64,000 nt of DNA. Origin: Neobacillus rhizophilus. GTDB lineage: Bacteria; Bacillota; Bacilli; Bacillales; Cytobacillaceae. The position numbers and the translations under genes were made by a program. Positions 6,388 through 16,161 of the stretch are shown here, piece after piece (the first letter of the stretch is position 1; every line of letters begins with the position of its first letter). The DNA lies in the NCBI RefSeq assembly GCF_018343535.1, contig NZ_JAGYPF010000002.1:150103-214102 (forward strand), in the 5' to 3' direction. The notes under the pieces were generated by a model. That model saw only the letters and a list, made by a program, of their open reading frames with translations. It had not been told where the DNA came from and did no database searches.

Positions 6388-9378
6388 ATGGTTGAAATGA
6401 ACCTAAATCGCCGGCAATTTTTAAAACTTTCCGGTGCAACCGCTGCCACATTGGCGATTGTTGAACTGGGCTTTAATGAGCAAAAGGCTTATGCGAAATC
6501 AAAGGAATTCAAAATTGCCAAAGCTACTGTAACACCAACCATTTGCTGTTTTTGCGGCGTCGGCTGCGGAATCTTGGTCCATACAAAGGACAACACAGTG
6601 GTTTATACGGAGGGGGACCCGGATAATCCAATAAACGAAGGCAAGCTATGCAGCAAAGGGACGACACTTAGACAGTTATACACTTCTGAAAAGCGGATGA
6701 CGAAACCGCTTTATCGCGCTCCTGGCAGCGATAAATGGGAAGAAAAAGACTGGGAATGGATGCTGGATACCATTGCCAAACGTACAAAAGAAAGCCGCGA
6801 TAAGTCATTTATCGTTTCAGAGAATGGCGTCACTGTCAACCGGACAGAAAAGATTGCCAGCCTTGGCGGCGCGGCACTCGATAACGAAGAAACATATTTG
6901 GTTTCAAAATTGATGAGAGGGCTTGGCGTTGTCTATTTAGAACACCAGGCACGAATATGACACAGTTCAACGGTTGCCGGTCTGGCACCATCGTTTGGAC
7001 GTGGAGCAATGACAAACCACTGGAATGATCTGCAGCATACAGATTGCGCGCTAATTATGGGTGCAAACCCTGCAGAAAATCACCCAATCAGCTTCAGATG
7101 GCTGACAAAAGCAAAAGAAAACGGCGGAAAAATCATCAGTGTTGACCCGCGTTATACTCGGACTTCAGCAGTATCTGATATTTACGCACCACTTCGTTCC
7201 GGAACGGATATTGCGTTCTTGGGCGGAATGATAAAATATGCACTCGAAAATAATCTTATTCACAAAGAATATGTTGTTAACTATACAAACGCACCCTTTA
7301 TCGTGGCAGATGGCTACGATTTCAAAGACGGCCTATTCAGCGGCTATGACCAAGCAAAACGCACCTATGATAAAACAAAATGGGCACTTGCGGCAGGACC
7401 GGATGGAAAACCGGTAACGGATCCAACCTTGGAGAACCCTCGTACAGTTTTTCAATTATTGAAGAAGCATTATTCACGCTATGATTTGGATACGGTTTCA
7501 TCGGTAACAGGCACACCAAAGGAAGATTTATTAAAGGTTTACAAGACATTCTGTGAAACAAGCAAAGTCGGCAAAGCGGGAACAATCCTTTATGCAATGG
7601 GTACCACCCAGCATACAGTCGGTTCGCAAAACGTCCGTGCTTATGCGATTATTCAGATGCTCTTGGGCAACATTGGCCTGCCAGGCGGCGGTATTAACGC
7701 GATGCGCGGCGAATCAAACGTACAAGGTTCCACTGACTTTGGATTATTATGGGATAACCTAACAGGTTACCTGGCTATTCCTAAAGCATCAGTACCCGAG
7801 CACGCGACCCTTGACGGCTACTTAAAGAAAGAAACACCTCCATCAGGCTATTGGAGCAATAGACCTAAATTTGTGGTCAGCCTGCTAAAATCTTGGTACG
7901 CGCAAAATGCAACAGCCGAGAACGAATTTGGCTATCAATATTTACCTAAACCAGGGTCAAAGAACTACTCGCACATTTTCTTATTCAAAGCGATGTACAA
8001 TAAAGAGCTTGACGGTGCGTTCCTGTGGGGAACAAATCCGGTTGTCGGCGGACCGAATGCCGGCAAGGAAAAAGAAGCACTAGGCAACTTAAAATGGCTG
8101 GTTGCTGTGGACCTTTGGGAAACAGAAACAGCAGCCTTCTGGAAAAAAGAAGCTGGCAGCGACCCATCGAAAATCAATACCGAGGTATTCCTGCTCCCAG
8201 CATCAGCATCATTTGAAAAAGAAGGAAGCATCTCCAACAGCTCGCGCTGGATGCAATATCGCTGGAAAGCGATTGATTCTAAGGGCGAAGCAAGACCAGA
8301 CCTTGACATCATCCATGAGCTGGCACTTAAGCTTAAAAAGCTCTATGCCGGTGACACAAGTGCACAAGCTTCTCCATTCCTGGCTCTTGATTGGAATTTT
8401 GGCAACGGCCCTGAGTGTGACATTGATCTAGTTGCCAAGGAAATCAACGGTTATGATTTGACAACAGGGAAATTGCTCCCTGGTTTCGGTGCCTTAAAAG
8501 CCGATGGAACAACTACCAGCGGAAATTGGATTTATAGCGGATTCTATCCTGAAGAGGGCAAGAACAAGTCGAAAAATCGCGACAATAAAGATACTGGTGG
8601 ACACCACTATCTTTATTGGTCATTCGCTTGGCCAATGAACCGCCGTGTTCTATATAACCGTGCTGCAGCGGATCTAAACGGTAATCCATGGAGCAAGGAA
8701 AAAGCGATCATCTGGTGGGATGCCATCCAGAATAAGTGGGTCGGCAACGACGTTCCTGACTTTAATGCTACATTAGCGCCAACAGCACCTGGCGGTACGG
8801 GCGCAATCATGATGAATAAAGACGGAGTAGGATTGCTTTACGCACCAACAATGAATGAAGGGCCATTCCCAGAACATTATGAGCCGTTTGAAAGCCCTGT
8901 TCCAAATGCCTTCTCATCTGTGGAATTAAACCCTGCCGTAGTGATTCATGAAGGCGACTTCAACAAGAAAGGCTCAAAAGGAACTTACCCAATCATAGCG
9001 ACAACTTACCGGGTATCTGAACACTGGCAGTCCGGTTCGATGACCCGAAACCAAGAATGGCTGTCGGAAATCGCCGGTTACATGTTTGTTGAAATAAGTG
9101 AAGAACTCGCCAAAGAAAAAGGCATCAAAAACAAAGATAAAATCATTGTCAGCTCAGCACGCGGCGAAATCACTGCCTACGCAATGGTTACAAAACGTTA
9201 TAAGCCTTTCAAAGTAAGAGGCAAAGTAGTGCACCAAGTGGGAATGCCATGGCATTTTGGCTATAAGGGATATGTTACAGGAGATACAGCTAACCGCCTG
9301 ACTCCGCACATTGGAGATGCTAACACGCAAATTCCTGAATACAAAGCATTCCTCTGTGATGTTAGGAGGGCTGACTAA
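6388..9378 (+). CDS. fdnG: Selenocysteine formate dehydrogenase, catalytic (alpha) subunit
   Basis: Membrane-associated, outward-facing formate dehydrogenase alpha subunit (FDH-N/FDH-O type) that oxidises formate to CO2 at a Mo- or W-bis-MGD centre. It is 996 residues when the TGA at 6958-6960 is read as selenocysteine (residue 191). The sequence across it, HQARI-U-HSSTVAGLAPSFGRG, matches the Sec site of E. coli FdnG. Start ATG 6388 has GGGAAGGAG seven bases before it. A twin-arginine signal (NRRQFLKLSGA) starts near residue 7. The [4Fe-4S] cysteines are C53 or C54, C56, C60 and C88. The ATG of the next gene overlaps the stop (TAATG). Production needs selA, selB, selC and selD, which are not in this window. 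Confidence 0.95.
6958..6993 (+). promoter_or_regulatory. Selenocysteine codon TGA and bacterial SECIS hairpin
   Basis: TGA is at 6958-6960. From 6972, GGU, a bulged U (6975) and GCC pair with GGC and ACC (6984-6989) around the loop GGUCU. This reproduces the E. coli fdhF/fdnG SECIS apical stem, with its bulged U and GGUCU loop at the same distance from the UGA, which SelB recognises. Confidence 0.93.
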
Positions 9379-10202
9379 TGGCTAAAGAATATGTGAAATT
9401 CGTTGATGTTACCAAATGTGACGGCTGTAAAGCCTGCATGGTAGCCTGTAAAAACTGGAACGACCTGCCTGTTGAAGAGACAGCATTCCAAGGCAGCGCC
9501 CAGTCCCATCCAAAAACAACGGCCGATACCTGGAACGTCCTCCAGTACATTGAGCATGAGAATGCGGGAGGCGGTCTGGATTACTTGTTCCGCCACTCAT
9601 CCTGCTTCCATTGTACGGATGCAGCGTGTGAAAAGGTATGTCCGGAGAATGCCATCAGCTATACCGATTTTGGTTCCGTTGTCATCGATCAAGACAAGTG
9701 TGTGGGCTGCGGCTATTGCGTACAAAACTGTCCATTCGAAGTGATTTCTCTAAAGGAATATAAAGATAAAAACGGTAAAGAGTACCGTAAAGCACATAAA
9801 TGCACGATGTGTACCGACCGCTTAGAAGAAGGTCTGCAGCCTGCCTGTGTAACGACCTGCCATACCGGAGCAATGGAATTTGGCGATAAAGAGGCCATGA
9901 TCAGAAAAGCTGAAAAGCGAGTTCAAGAAATCAAAGGCCGTTATCCAAATGCTCAGGTTTACAATCCGCAAGGCGTTGGCGGCACACACACCGTTTATGT
10001 TTTAGCAGAAAAACCGTCTGTTTACGGGCTTCCGGAAAATCCGAAAGTTCCAACCTCCGCAGTTGCTTGGAAGGATTACGCACAGCCAATCGGCAAGATG
10101 ATGCTGGGTGCCACCACGATGGCTCTTGTCGGTGCGTTTGTGACAAACAAGCTGTTTAATAAAGAAGGCAAAGAGCAAGACGGAGGTGGTAGCAATGAGT
10201 AA
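9378..10202 (+). CDS. fdnH: Formate dehydrogenase iron-sulfur (beta) subunit
   Basis: A 274-residue electron-transfer subunit carrying four [4Fe-4S] clusters between the catalytic subunit and the cytochrome b. Four cysteine groups are visible: CDGCKACMVACKNW near residue 15, CFHCTDAACEKVCP near 76, CVGCGYCVQNCP near 109, and CTMCTDRLEEG with a later CVTTC near 142-160. A C-terminal hydrophobic helix (MMLGATTMALVGAFVTNKLF, about residues 240-260) would anchor it in the membrane. Its start overlaps the fdnG stop by one base, with TTAGGAGGG as ribosome-binding site; its end overlaps the next gene by eight bases. This tight coupling fits a single complex. Confidence 0.95.
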   Translation: MAKEYVKFVDVTKCDGCKACMVACKNWNDLPVEETAFQGSAQSHPKTTADTWNVLQYIEHENAGGGLDYLFRHSSCFHCTDAACEKVCPENAISYTDFGSVVIDQDKCVGCGYCVQNCPFEVISLKEYKDKNGKEYRKAHKCTMCTDRLEEGLQPACVTTCHTGAMEFGDKEAMIRKAEKRVQEIKGRYPNAQVYNPQGVGGTHTVYVLAEKPSVYGLPENPKVPTSAVAWKDYAQPIGKMMLGATTMALVGAFVTNKLFNKEGKEQDGGGSNE

Positions 10203-10902
10203 ACAAGCGCAAAAGCCCGTGGCAAAAGTCAGACGATTTCCAAAGGCGTTTGTTTGGGCCCATGCAATCAATGGGATTTCCTTCTTTGCGTTGTACATTA
10301 CGGCACTGCCGATGTATACCGAATTCTTTGACTGGCTGTATCCGGTGTTTGGCGGCCCGGCCAACGCCCGGCTGCTGCACCGAATTTTCGCCGTCACCTT
10401 TGTTACGCCTACCTTGATTTTGTTGATTTTTAGCCCGAAATTCCTGATTCTTTGGCTGAAGGAATTAATCACTTGGAAAAAACGCGACCTTGAATTCTTC
10501 AGCAGTTTCGTTAAAGAATTGTTCGGCTTTAAGTTTAAGCATATAAAACAAACCTTCTTCAACGCCGGAGAAAAAATCAACTCGATTCTGCAGATGTTCT
10601 GTGCGATTTTGGTTATTTGTTCAGGTTTCACGATGTGGTTTCCGCAATTTTTCCCAAGGGCTTTAGTACAGTGGGGCTACTTCTTCCACAACGTCGGCTT
10701 CGCTCTTGGAATTGCCGTCATTGTCGGTCACATTTACTTGAGTGTGATTCATAAAAACTCAAGACCAGGCTACTCCGGTGTCATTACCGGCGAGGTTCCT
10801 GCTCGGTGGGCAAAGGATCACTACACCGAATGGTATGAAGAAGAGGTTAAAAAGGGTAACTTCCCTGATTTGGATGACCCGAAACATAAAAAAGGCGCTT
10901 AA
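10195..10902 (+). CDS. fdnI: Formate dehydrogenase cytochrome b (gamma) subunit
   Basis: A 235-residue integral membrane subunit that anchors the complex, binds heme b and reduces menaquinone. Four hydrophobic segments are visible (AHAINGISFFALYITALPMY; AVTFVTPTLILLIFSPKFL; MFCAILVICSGFTMWFPQFF; NVGFALGIAVIVGHIYLSV). Histidines in or beside them (AHAING, HRIFAV, FHNVGF, VGHIYL) are candidate heme ligands, and the C-terminal GVITGEVPARWAKDHYTEWY is typical of the FdnI/FdoI family. The start at 10195 follows GGAGGTGG; an in-frame GTG at 10186 overlaps that site and is rejected. It overlaps fdnH by eight bases. Confidence 0.93.
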   Translation: MSKQAQKPVAKVRRFPKAFVWAHAINGISFFALYITALPMYTEFFDWLYPVFGGPANARLLHRIFAVTFVTPTLILLIFSPKFLILWLKELITWKKRDLEFFSSFVKELFGFKFKHIKQTFFNAGEKINSILQMFCAILVICSGFTMWFPQFFPRALVQWGYFFHNVGFALGIAVIVGHIYLSVIHKNSRPGYSGVITGEVPARWAKDHYTEWYEEEVKKGNFPDLDDPKHKKGA

Positions 10903-10977
10903 TTTTATGAGGAAAGGGGCTGGCTGTCTGTCAAAGGCAGCCATTCCCATTGAATCTTTTGAGTGGTTTTGGGGTCC

Positions 10978-11053
10978 TATTGGCGAATTTCAGCTTTCTA
11001 TTGGCGAATTGTTGAGTTCTATTGGCGAATTTCAACATTCTATTGGCGAATTC
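10978..11053. repeat. 21-bp phased array, core TATTGGCGAATT (4 units)
   Basis: TATTGGCG starts at 10978, 10999, 11020 and 11041, exactly 21 bp apart, separated by 9-base spacers that vary. The array fills the gap between fdnI and fdhE. The same core, in the opposite orientation and with the same period, occurs at 16395. Because 21 is a multiple of three, one frame stays open and would read SIGEF-like heptads; I do not regard that as a gene. Confidence 0.9.
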
Positions 11054-11085
11054 AAAAAAACTAATAAAAAAGAGGTGCAACAACG

Positions 11086-11895
11086 ATGATTAAATCCGTT
11101 GTTTCAAAGGAATACCAGAACCTGCAAAAGGAAATTGTCCAACTTCAGGAAAAATGGAAGAGGATGATCGACCCTGACACAATCAAGCCTAATCTGGATA
11201 AAGCGGCACTGGCTGCAGGGGTACCTGCTGCTGCGCTCGCGGCGATTGATTTTGAAATTTCACTATTCTTACAGTGGGTAGAGGAAATAACAGCCCTACT
11301 CATAGAAAGCAGCCCAAACCTGAAGCCAAAGCTCGCTGATATCGGCAGTTTGCTTAATGAAGAAACGGCCATCCGCTGGATAGAGGAAGCCTTTTCCTTC
11401 AATAGCGTCTACTTTGAAAGGTTTGCTGAGGAAAATGGACTAGAACCATGGATTCCACAATTCTTAGCAGAAACCGCGCTCCGTCCGTATCTTCAACTAG
11501 TGGCAGAAAAAGTCCAGCCGGAAATTGACCGCGGCGTACCGGGTTCAGGCTGCCCTGTCTGCGGTGAGCCTGTGAGACTGGCAGTTTTGGAGGATGAGGG
11601 CAAAAAGGTTTGCCAATGTCCGCGCTGTCTTGCCCATTGGAATGCTAAGCGCCTGGAGTGCTCGCATTGCGGTAATGAAGACTACCAAAAAATCAAATTT
11701 TTAACTATTGAAGGCGACGCTGTCTCGCAAATACAGGTTTGCGAGGAGTGCAACGGCTATATTAAAATTATTGATACAAGGCAATATATAGAAAAACCTT
11801 CCGCTGCCATGATCGATTTAAATTCAATCCATCTCGATTTTGTAGCGCAGGAAAACGGATTTAGTTCAGCAGGCGAGAAAAAAATAACGAATTAA
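11086..11895 (+). CDS. fdhE: FdhE-like formate dehydrogenase maturation protein
   Basis: A 269-residue cytoplasmic protein related to FdhE, which helps mature respiratory formate dehydrogenases. The N-terminal half is helical; the C-terminal half has four C-x2-C pairs (CPVC near residue 155, CPRC near 180, CSHC near 193, CEEC near 221) that form rubredoxin-like metal sites in the family. The ATG follows AAAAGAGGTGCAACA. The gene lies 183 bp after fdnI, across a 21-bp repeat array, and is followed 12 bp later by mobA, so it starts the cofactor-gene run. E. coli FdhE is reported to act on FdnG and FdoG, which fits this enzyme type. Confidence 0.88.
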   Translation: MIKSVVSKEYQNLQKEIVQLQEKWKRMIDPDTIKPNLDKAALAAGVPAAALAAIDFEISLFLQWVEEITALLIESSPNLKPKLADIGSLLNEETAIRWIEEAFSFNSVYFERFAEENGLEPWIPQFLAETALRPYLQLVAEKVQPEIDRGVPGSGCPVCGEPVRLAVLEDEGKKVCQCPRCLAHWNAKRLECSHCGNEDYQKIKFLTIEGDAVSQIQVCEECNGYIKIIDTRQYIEKPSAAMIDLNSIHLDFVAQENGFSSAGEKKITN

Positions 11896-11907
11896 GAGGT
11901 GCTGTCG

Positions 11908-12507
11908 ATGAACGCTTCAGCAATCATTTTATCAGGCGGAAAATCCAGCCGAATGGGCACCAACAAAGCTCTACTAAAAATTAATGAGAAAACCAATATT
12001 GAAAGAATTAGAGACACACTTAAGCACCGTTTTAATGGTATAATTCTGGTAACCAATCATTTTGATGATTATGAATTTTTAGAACTGGAAATGGTCGCAG
12101 ATGACTACCCCGGCATGGGGCCGCTCGCCGGACTCCATGCCGGTTTGAAAGCTTCCAAAAGCGATGTTAATTTTGTCGTCGCTTGCGACATGCCGTTTGT
12201 GTCCGGGGAACTCGCTGAGACAATGGCGAAACTATGCGGCAATTATGATGCGGTCATCCCCGTTATCAACGGGAACCAGCATCCATTATTTGCTGTTTTT
12301 AAAAAATCAGTTGCGGGCGAGGCAAAGAAATGTATTGCGGCGGGGAATCTCCGCATGAAGCAGCTACTGGACCGTCTTAAAGTCCTTTATGTAACAGAAA
12401 AAGAGCTTGCAGGCTTTAGCCAAGCAGAATTAGAGCGGGTCTTCTTCAACATGAACCACCCGGAGGAATACGAAGACGCGAAAAAGTGGGCCGAAAGCGA
12501 ATATTAG
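11908..12507 (+). CDS. mobA: Molybdenum cofactor guanylyltransferase MobA
   Basis: Transfers GMP from GTP to Mo-molybdopterin, making the MGD form of the cofactor that formate dehydrogenase needs. The 199-residue protein opens with the nucleotidyltransferase signature AIILSGGKSSRMGTNKALL (residues 5-23); DDYPGMGPLAGLHAGL near 67 and VACDMPFVS near 92 are the other conserved blocks. The ATG at 11908 is chosen because AAGAGGTG lies six bases before it; a GTG at 11899 overlaps that site. It lies 12 bp after fdhE and 16 bp before moeA. Confidence 0.95.
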   Translation: MNASAIILSGGKSSRMGTNKALLKINEKTNIERIRDTLKHRFNGIILVTNHFDDYEFLELEMVADDYPGMGPLAGLHAGLKASKSDVNFVVACDMPFVSGELAETMAKLCGNYDAVIPVINGNQHPLFAVFKKSVAGEAKKCIAAGNLRMKQLLDRLKVLYVTEKELAGFSQAELERVFFNMNHPEEYEDAKKWAESEY

Positions 12508-12523
12508 GGGGAAAAAGAGAACC

Positions 12524-13756
12524 ATGCAATTTTTCAAAGTAAAAACAGTGGAAGAAACATTTGCCTTGATAGACGAAATGATCCCGGCAACCCAACAAAC
12601 AGAAGTAAGGGAGCTTTCCGAAGCCCTTCATTATATACTAGCCGAGCCGGTGACTGCGAAGGAGAATGTTCCCGGCTTTGACCGCTCGACGGTCGATGGG
12701 TATGCTGTCCGCGCGAAAGATACGTATGGTTCTTCTGAGTCCATGCCCGGCTTCCTGAACGTTGCCGGAGAAGTCAAAATGGGCGAGGTCCCCGATGTAA
12801 AGGTCGGCCTTGGACAAGCTGTCTATGTTCCGACCGGCGGAATGCTTCCGGCCGGCAGTGACAGCGTGATTATGATTGAACATTGTGAGGATGTCGACGG
12901 ACTCCTCAATACATATAAACAAATTGCTCCTGGGGAAAATGTTATTCGGGCTGGCGAGGATATTCGCGAAGGTGAGATTCTCCTTGAAAAAGGCATGAAG
13001 CTCCGCGCTCAGGAACTGGGAGCGCTCGCCTCTTTAGGGATAACTCATGTAACCGTTTTTCGAAAAATTAAAGCTGGCTATCTGTCGTCAGGTGATGAAA
13101 TCGTTCCCTATCAAACTGAGACCTTGGCGGTCGGACAAATCCGCGATATTAACGGTTTGACGATTGCCGGACTGGCGAGCGATTGGAATGTCGAGGTTGT
13201 ATACGGCGGCATTGTCCGCGATGACTATGAGGAATTCAGCCAAAATGCCCGCGAGCTTTACGAGCAGGTGGACTGCTTGATTATGTCGGGCGGCAGTTCT
13301 GTTGGTGCGAAAGATTATACGACGGAGGTCATTCAATCATTGGGTGAGCCTGGTGTGTTTGTGCACGGGATTTCGATTAAGCCCGGCAAACCCACGATTT
13401 TAGCGGTGGCGGGCGGCAAACCGGTGATTGGACTGCCTGGCCATCCGGCGTCGGCGATGATTATCTTCAAACTGTTTGGCGAGCGGATTTTAAAGAAGTT
13501 GTCCGGGGAACATCTCGTGCCGAAACCTGGGCATATTTTTGCAAAAATAACGAAAAACATCCCGTCAAGTCCGGGCCGGTCGGATTATATCAGAGTACGG
13601 CTTGAGGAAAAGGACGGCGAATGGTGGGCGGAGCCGATTATCGGCAAGTCCGGGTTGATTACGACGCTGGTGAAGAGTGACGGCATTGTGGAGATCAGTT
13701 CAGAAAAAGAAGGAGTTTCGCAGGGCGAATATGTTCCTGTGATTCTGTCCAGGTAA
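12524..13756 (+). CDS. moeA: Molybdopterin molybdenumtransferase MoeA
   Basis: Inserts molybdate into adenylated molybdopterin. The 410-residue protein shows the MoeA domain order: N-terminal domain with FDRSTVDGYAVRAKD near residue 50 and TGGMLPAGSDSVIMIEH near 104, then the MogA-like domain with SSGDEIV near 187, SGGSSVGAKDY near 250 and GLPGHPASAM near 303, and a C-terminal beta domain. Length is standard. It lies 16 bp after mobA and 14 bp before a second, larger moeA-type gene. Having two moeA paralogues side by side is common in Firmicutes and archaea. Confidence 0.95.
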   Translation: MQFFKVKTVEETFALIDEMIPATQQTEVRELSEALHYILAEPVTAKENVPGFDRSTVDGYAVRAKDTYGSSESMPGFLNVAGEVKMGEVPDVKVGLGQAVYVPTGGMLPAGSDSVIMIEHCEDVDGLLNTYKQIAPGENVIRAGEDIREGEILLEKGMKLRAQELGALASLGITHVTVFRKIKAGYLSSGDEIVPYQTETLAVGQIRDINGLTIAGLASDWNVEVVYGGIVRDDYEEFSQNARELYEQVDCLIMSGGSSVGAKDYTTEVIQSLGEPGVFVHGISIKPGKPTILAVAGGKPVIGLPGHPASAMIIFKLFGERILKKLSGEHLVPKPGHIFAKITKNIPSSPGRSDYIRVRLEEKDGEWWAEPIIGKSGLITTLVKSDGIVEISSEKEGVSQGEYVPVILSR

Positions 13757-13770
13757 GGGGAGCGACAGTC

Positions 13771-15693
13771 ATGTATAAACGGAAAATTTACTTGGAAGAT
13801 AAACCGCGTTTCGAGGCGCGAGATGAGATTCTTGCTGCCTTTGAGGTAACTCCGGAAAAAGAATTGATACCGACAGTAGACGCACTTGGCCGTGTGACCG
13901 CGGAACCAATTTTTGCGCCGTTTTCGACTCCTCATTATCATGCCTCGGCGATGGATGGGGTCGCGGTTGTAGCGGAAAGCACGTACACGGCCCATGAGCA
14001 AAACCCGCTCCATTTAAAGCTTGGGGTGCAATTTGTTCACGTCGATACGGGAAATGCGATTCCATCGCCGTTTAATGCAGTGATTATGATTGAGCATGTC
14101 CAGGTGTTGGACGATGATACGATTGAAATCATCGAGCCGGCAACCCCTTGGCAGCATATCCGGCCGATTGGCGAGGATATCGTTCAGGAGGAAATGCTGT
14201 TTCCGCAAGGGCATGTGCTGCGGCCTGCTGATTTGGGCGTGCTGATTGCTTCGGGGCTGCTTTCGGTAGCGGTTGTGAAAAAACCAGTTGTGGCCGTGAT
14301 TCCGACCGGGAATGAACTGGTCGAGCCCGGGCAGGAGATGGCGCCTGGGAAAATTGTTGAATTTAACGGGACGGTATTTGCCAATTTTATCAAAGAGTGG
14401 GGCGGCGAGCCGCGCTTGCATCGGATTGTCAAGGATGAGCCGGAGAAGATTAAAGAGGCGCTTTTGGAGGCTTCCGAGACTTCGGATTTTATCGTCATCA
14501 ATGCTGGGTCATCGGCGGGTCGAAAGGATTATACCGTTCATATTATTCAGGAGCTTGGTACGGTTTATACTCATGGCGTTGCGGCACGTCCTGGCAAGCC
14601 GGTTATATTGGGTAAGATTAATGGAACGGTTGTGATTGGCGTACCGGGATATCCGGTTTCGGCTTATCTGGCGCTGGAATGGTTCGCACGGCCGCTTGTC
14701 TGCAAGTACTTGGGTGTGCCGGAGCCAGAGCGGCAGAAGGTTACCGTCAAGCTTGGCCGGCGCATCGTTTCGTCGATGGGCGCTGAGGATTTTGTGCGAA
14801 TGAATATCGGCTTTGTGAATGGCCAGTTTGTCGCTAATCCGCTGACAAGAGCGGCTGGGGTGACGATGTCTTATGTACGTGCGGACGGATTATTGGTGGT
14901 GCCGCCGGATGTGATCGGCTATGAACAAGGCGAGCTGGCGGAAGTGGAGTTGCTTCGGCCGCTAGAGGAAATTCGGAATGCCATCATGTTTACGGGCAGC
15001 CACGATTTGACGATAGACCTGTTGTCATCGGCGCTGAAGCAGGTGCGAACCGAGATGAAAATTGTCTCCTCGCATGTAGGCAGCATGGCAGGCATTATGG
15101 CAATCCGAAAAGGCGAGGCCCATGTGGCGGGGATTCATTTGCTTGACCCTGAGACAAAACAATATAATATATCATATGTACGCCGGTTGTTAGCCGGTCA
15201 GGAGGTTGTCCTGTATCCATTTTTGAAGCGCAAGCAGGGTTGGATATTGCCGGCCGGCAATCCGCTTGAAATCCGTGACGTGCGTGATTTGGTGGAAAAG
15301 GGAGCAAACTTTGTGAACCGCCAAAAAGGCGCCGGCACGAGGATTTTGTTTGATATGCTGCTGGAGGAAGCGGGCCTTGAGCCGGAGGGAATAGCGGGCT
15401 ATGACCGCGAAATGTTCTCGCATTTAGCAGTTGCTGCGGAAGTGAAGAGTGATGCTTGTGGCGCTGGCCTCGGCATTTATCCAGCGGCAAAGGCAATGGG
15501 CTTGGAGTTCGTTCCGGTTTCCGACGAGGAATACGATTTAGTTATGACCAGAAGCTTTTACGAAAGCGAACAGTTCAAGCTGCTAGCAGAAATCATCCAT
15601 TCCCCTGCCTTCAAGGCTCAGGTGGAGAAAATCGGCGGCTATCAAGTGGTGGAAAACGCCGAGCCAAAGCGCTTGGCTGAAGAGGTGAAATAA
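13771..15693 (+). CDS. MoeA fused to a periplasmic-binding-protein-like domain
   Basis: A 640-residue fusion. Residues 1 to about 400 are a second MoeA (HASAMDGVAVVAEST near 50, IPTGNELVEPGQEM near 172, NAGSSAGRKDY near 242, GVPGYPVSAYLALEW near 290). From about 410 on is a binding-protein-like domain of the COG1910 type (TGSHDLTIDLLSSALK, SHVGSMAGIMAIRKGEAHVA, RQKGAGTRILFDMLL, ACGAGLGIYPAAKAM), related to LysR effector domains and ModA-like proteins but without a signal peptide. The second domain may bind molybdate, tungstate or another small ligand in the cytoplasm; that is inference. It starts 14 bp after moeA and its stop directly abuts the moaE start. Confidence 0.9.
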   Translation: MYKRKIYLEDKPRFEARDEILAAFEVTPEKELIPTVDALGRVTAEPIFAPFSTPHYHASAMDGVAVVAESTYTAHEQNPLHLKLGVQFVHVDTGNAIPSPFNAVIMIEHVQVLDDDTIEIIEPATPWQHIRPIGEDIVQEEMLFPQGHVLRPADLGVLIASGLLSVAVVKKPVVAVIPTGNELVEPGQEMAPGKIVEFNGTVFANFIKEWGGEPRLHRIVKDEPEKIKEALLEASETSDFIVINAGSSAGRKDYTVHIIQELGTVYTHGVAARPGKPVILGKINGTVVIGVPGYPVSAYLALEWFARPLVCKYLGVPEPERQKVTVKLGRRIVSSMGAEDFVRMNIGFVNGQFVANPLTRAAGVTMSYVRADGLLVVPPDVIGYEQGELAEVELLRPLEEIRNAIMFTGSHDLTIDLLSSALKQVRTEMKIVSSHVGSMAGIMAIRKGEAHVAGIHLLDPETKQYNISYVRRLLAGQEVVLYPFLKRKQGWILPAGNPLEIRDVRDLVEKGANFVNRQKGAGTRILFDMLLEEAGLEPEGIAGYDREMFSHLAVAAEVKSDACGAGLGIYPAAKAMGLEFVPVSDEEYDLVMTRSFYESEQFKLLAEIIHSPAFKAQVEKIGGYQVVENAEPKRLAEEVK

Positions 15694-16161
15694 TTGAAGT
15701 TTTACGAGATTTCGAAAGAACCGATTAATATACAGGAGGTCATCGACAAGGTGGTCCAACGCGAAGCAGGCGCGATTACTACCTTTATCGGCACCGTCCG
15801 GGAATTGACCTATGGGAAAAAGACGTTGTTTTTAATCTATGAAGCATATGAAGCGATGGCTGTGAAAAAGCTGGAGCAGATTGGCCGCGAGATTGAAGAA
15901 CGCTGGGCGGGCTCTCAAGTTGCGATTACTCATCGGGTCGGGCGCTTAGATATTACCGATGTCGCGGTGGTGATCGCGGTGTCGACGCCGCACCGGGCTG
16001 ATGCCTATGAAGCGAACCGCTATGCGATTGAACGGATTAAGGAAATTGTCCCGATTTGGAAGAAGGAGCACTGGGAGGACGGCGAGGAATGGGTCGGCAA
16101 CCAGCTCGAAACGAAGGCCTATCCGAGCGGAAAGCCTGAGGAAGGTGATTTAAGTGAATAA
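15694..16161 (+). CDS. moaE: Molybdopterin synthase large subunit MoaE
   Basis: Large, catalytic subunit of molybdopterin synthase, converting cyclic pyranopterin monophosphate to molybdopterin with sulfur from MoaD. The 155 residues include TTFIGTVRELTYGKKTLFL near residue 28, ITHRVGRLDITDVAVVIAVS near 77, HRADAYEANRYAIERIKEIV near 100 and the active-site region PIWKKEHWEDGEEWVG near 120. The start is a TTG that directly follows the previous stop, with GAGGTGAAA as ribosome-binding site. It overlaps moaD by eight bases, fitting translational coupling of the two subunits. Confidence 0.95.
   Translation: MKFYEISKEPINIQEVIDKVVQREAGAITTFIGTVRELTYGKKTLFLIYEAYEAMAVKKLEQIGREIEERWAGSQVAITHRVGRLDITDVAVVIAVSTPHRADAYEANRYAIERIKEIVPIWKKEHWEDGEEWVGNQLETKAYPSGKPEEGDLSE

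Noticed and set aside
6388-9378. Formate dehydrogenase gene as a nonsense pseudogene split at 6958
   Set aside because: The TGA sits exactly at the conserved selenocysteine position, is followed by a SECIS hairpin, and the frame is intact on both sides.
10778-11089. Protein with SIGEF-type heptad repeats from the 21-bp arrays (also on the minus strand at 16150-16515)
   Set aside because: The open frame follows from 21 being a multiple of three; it overlaps real genes, lacks a ribosome-binding site, and other arrays have 20- or 26-bp steps that break the frame.
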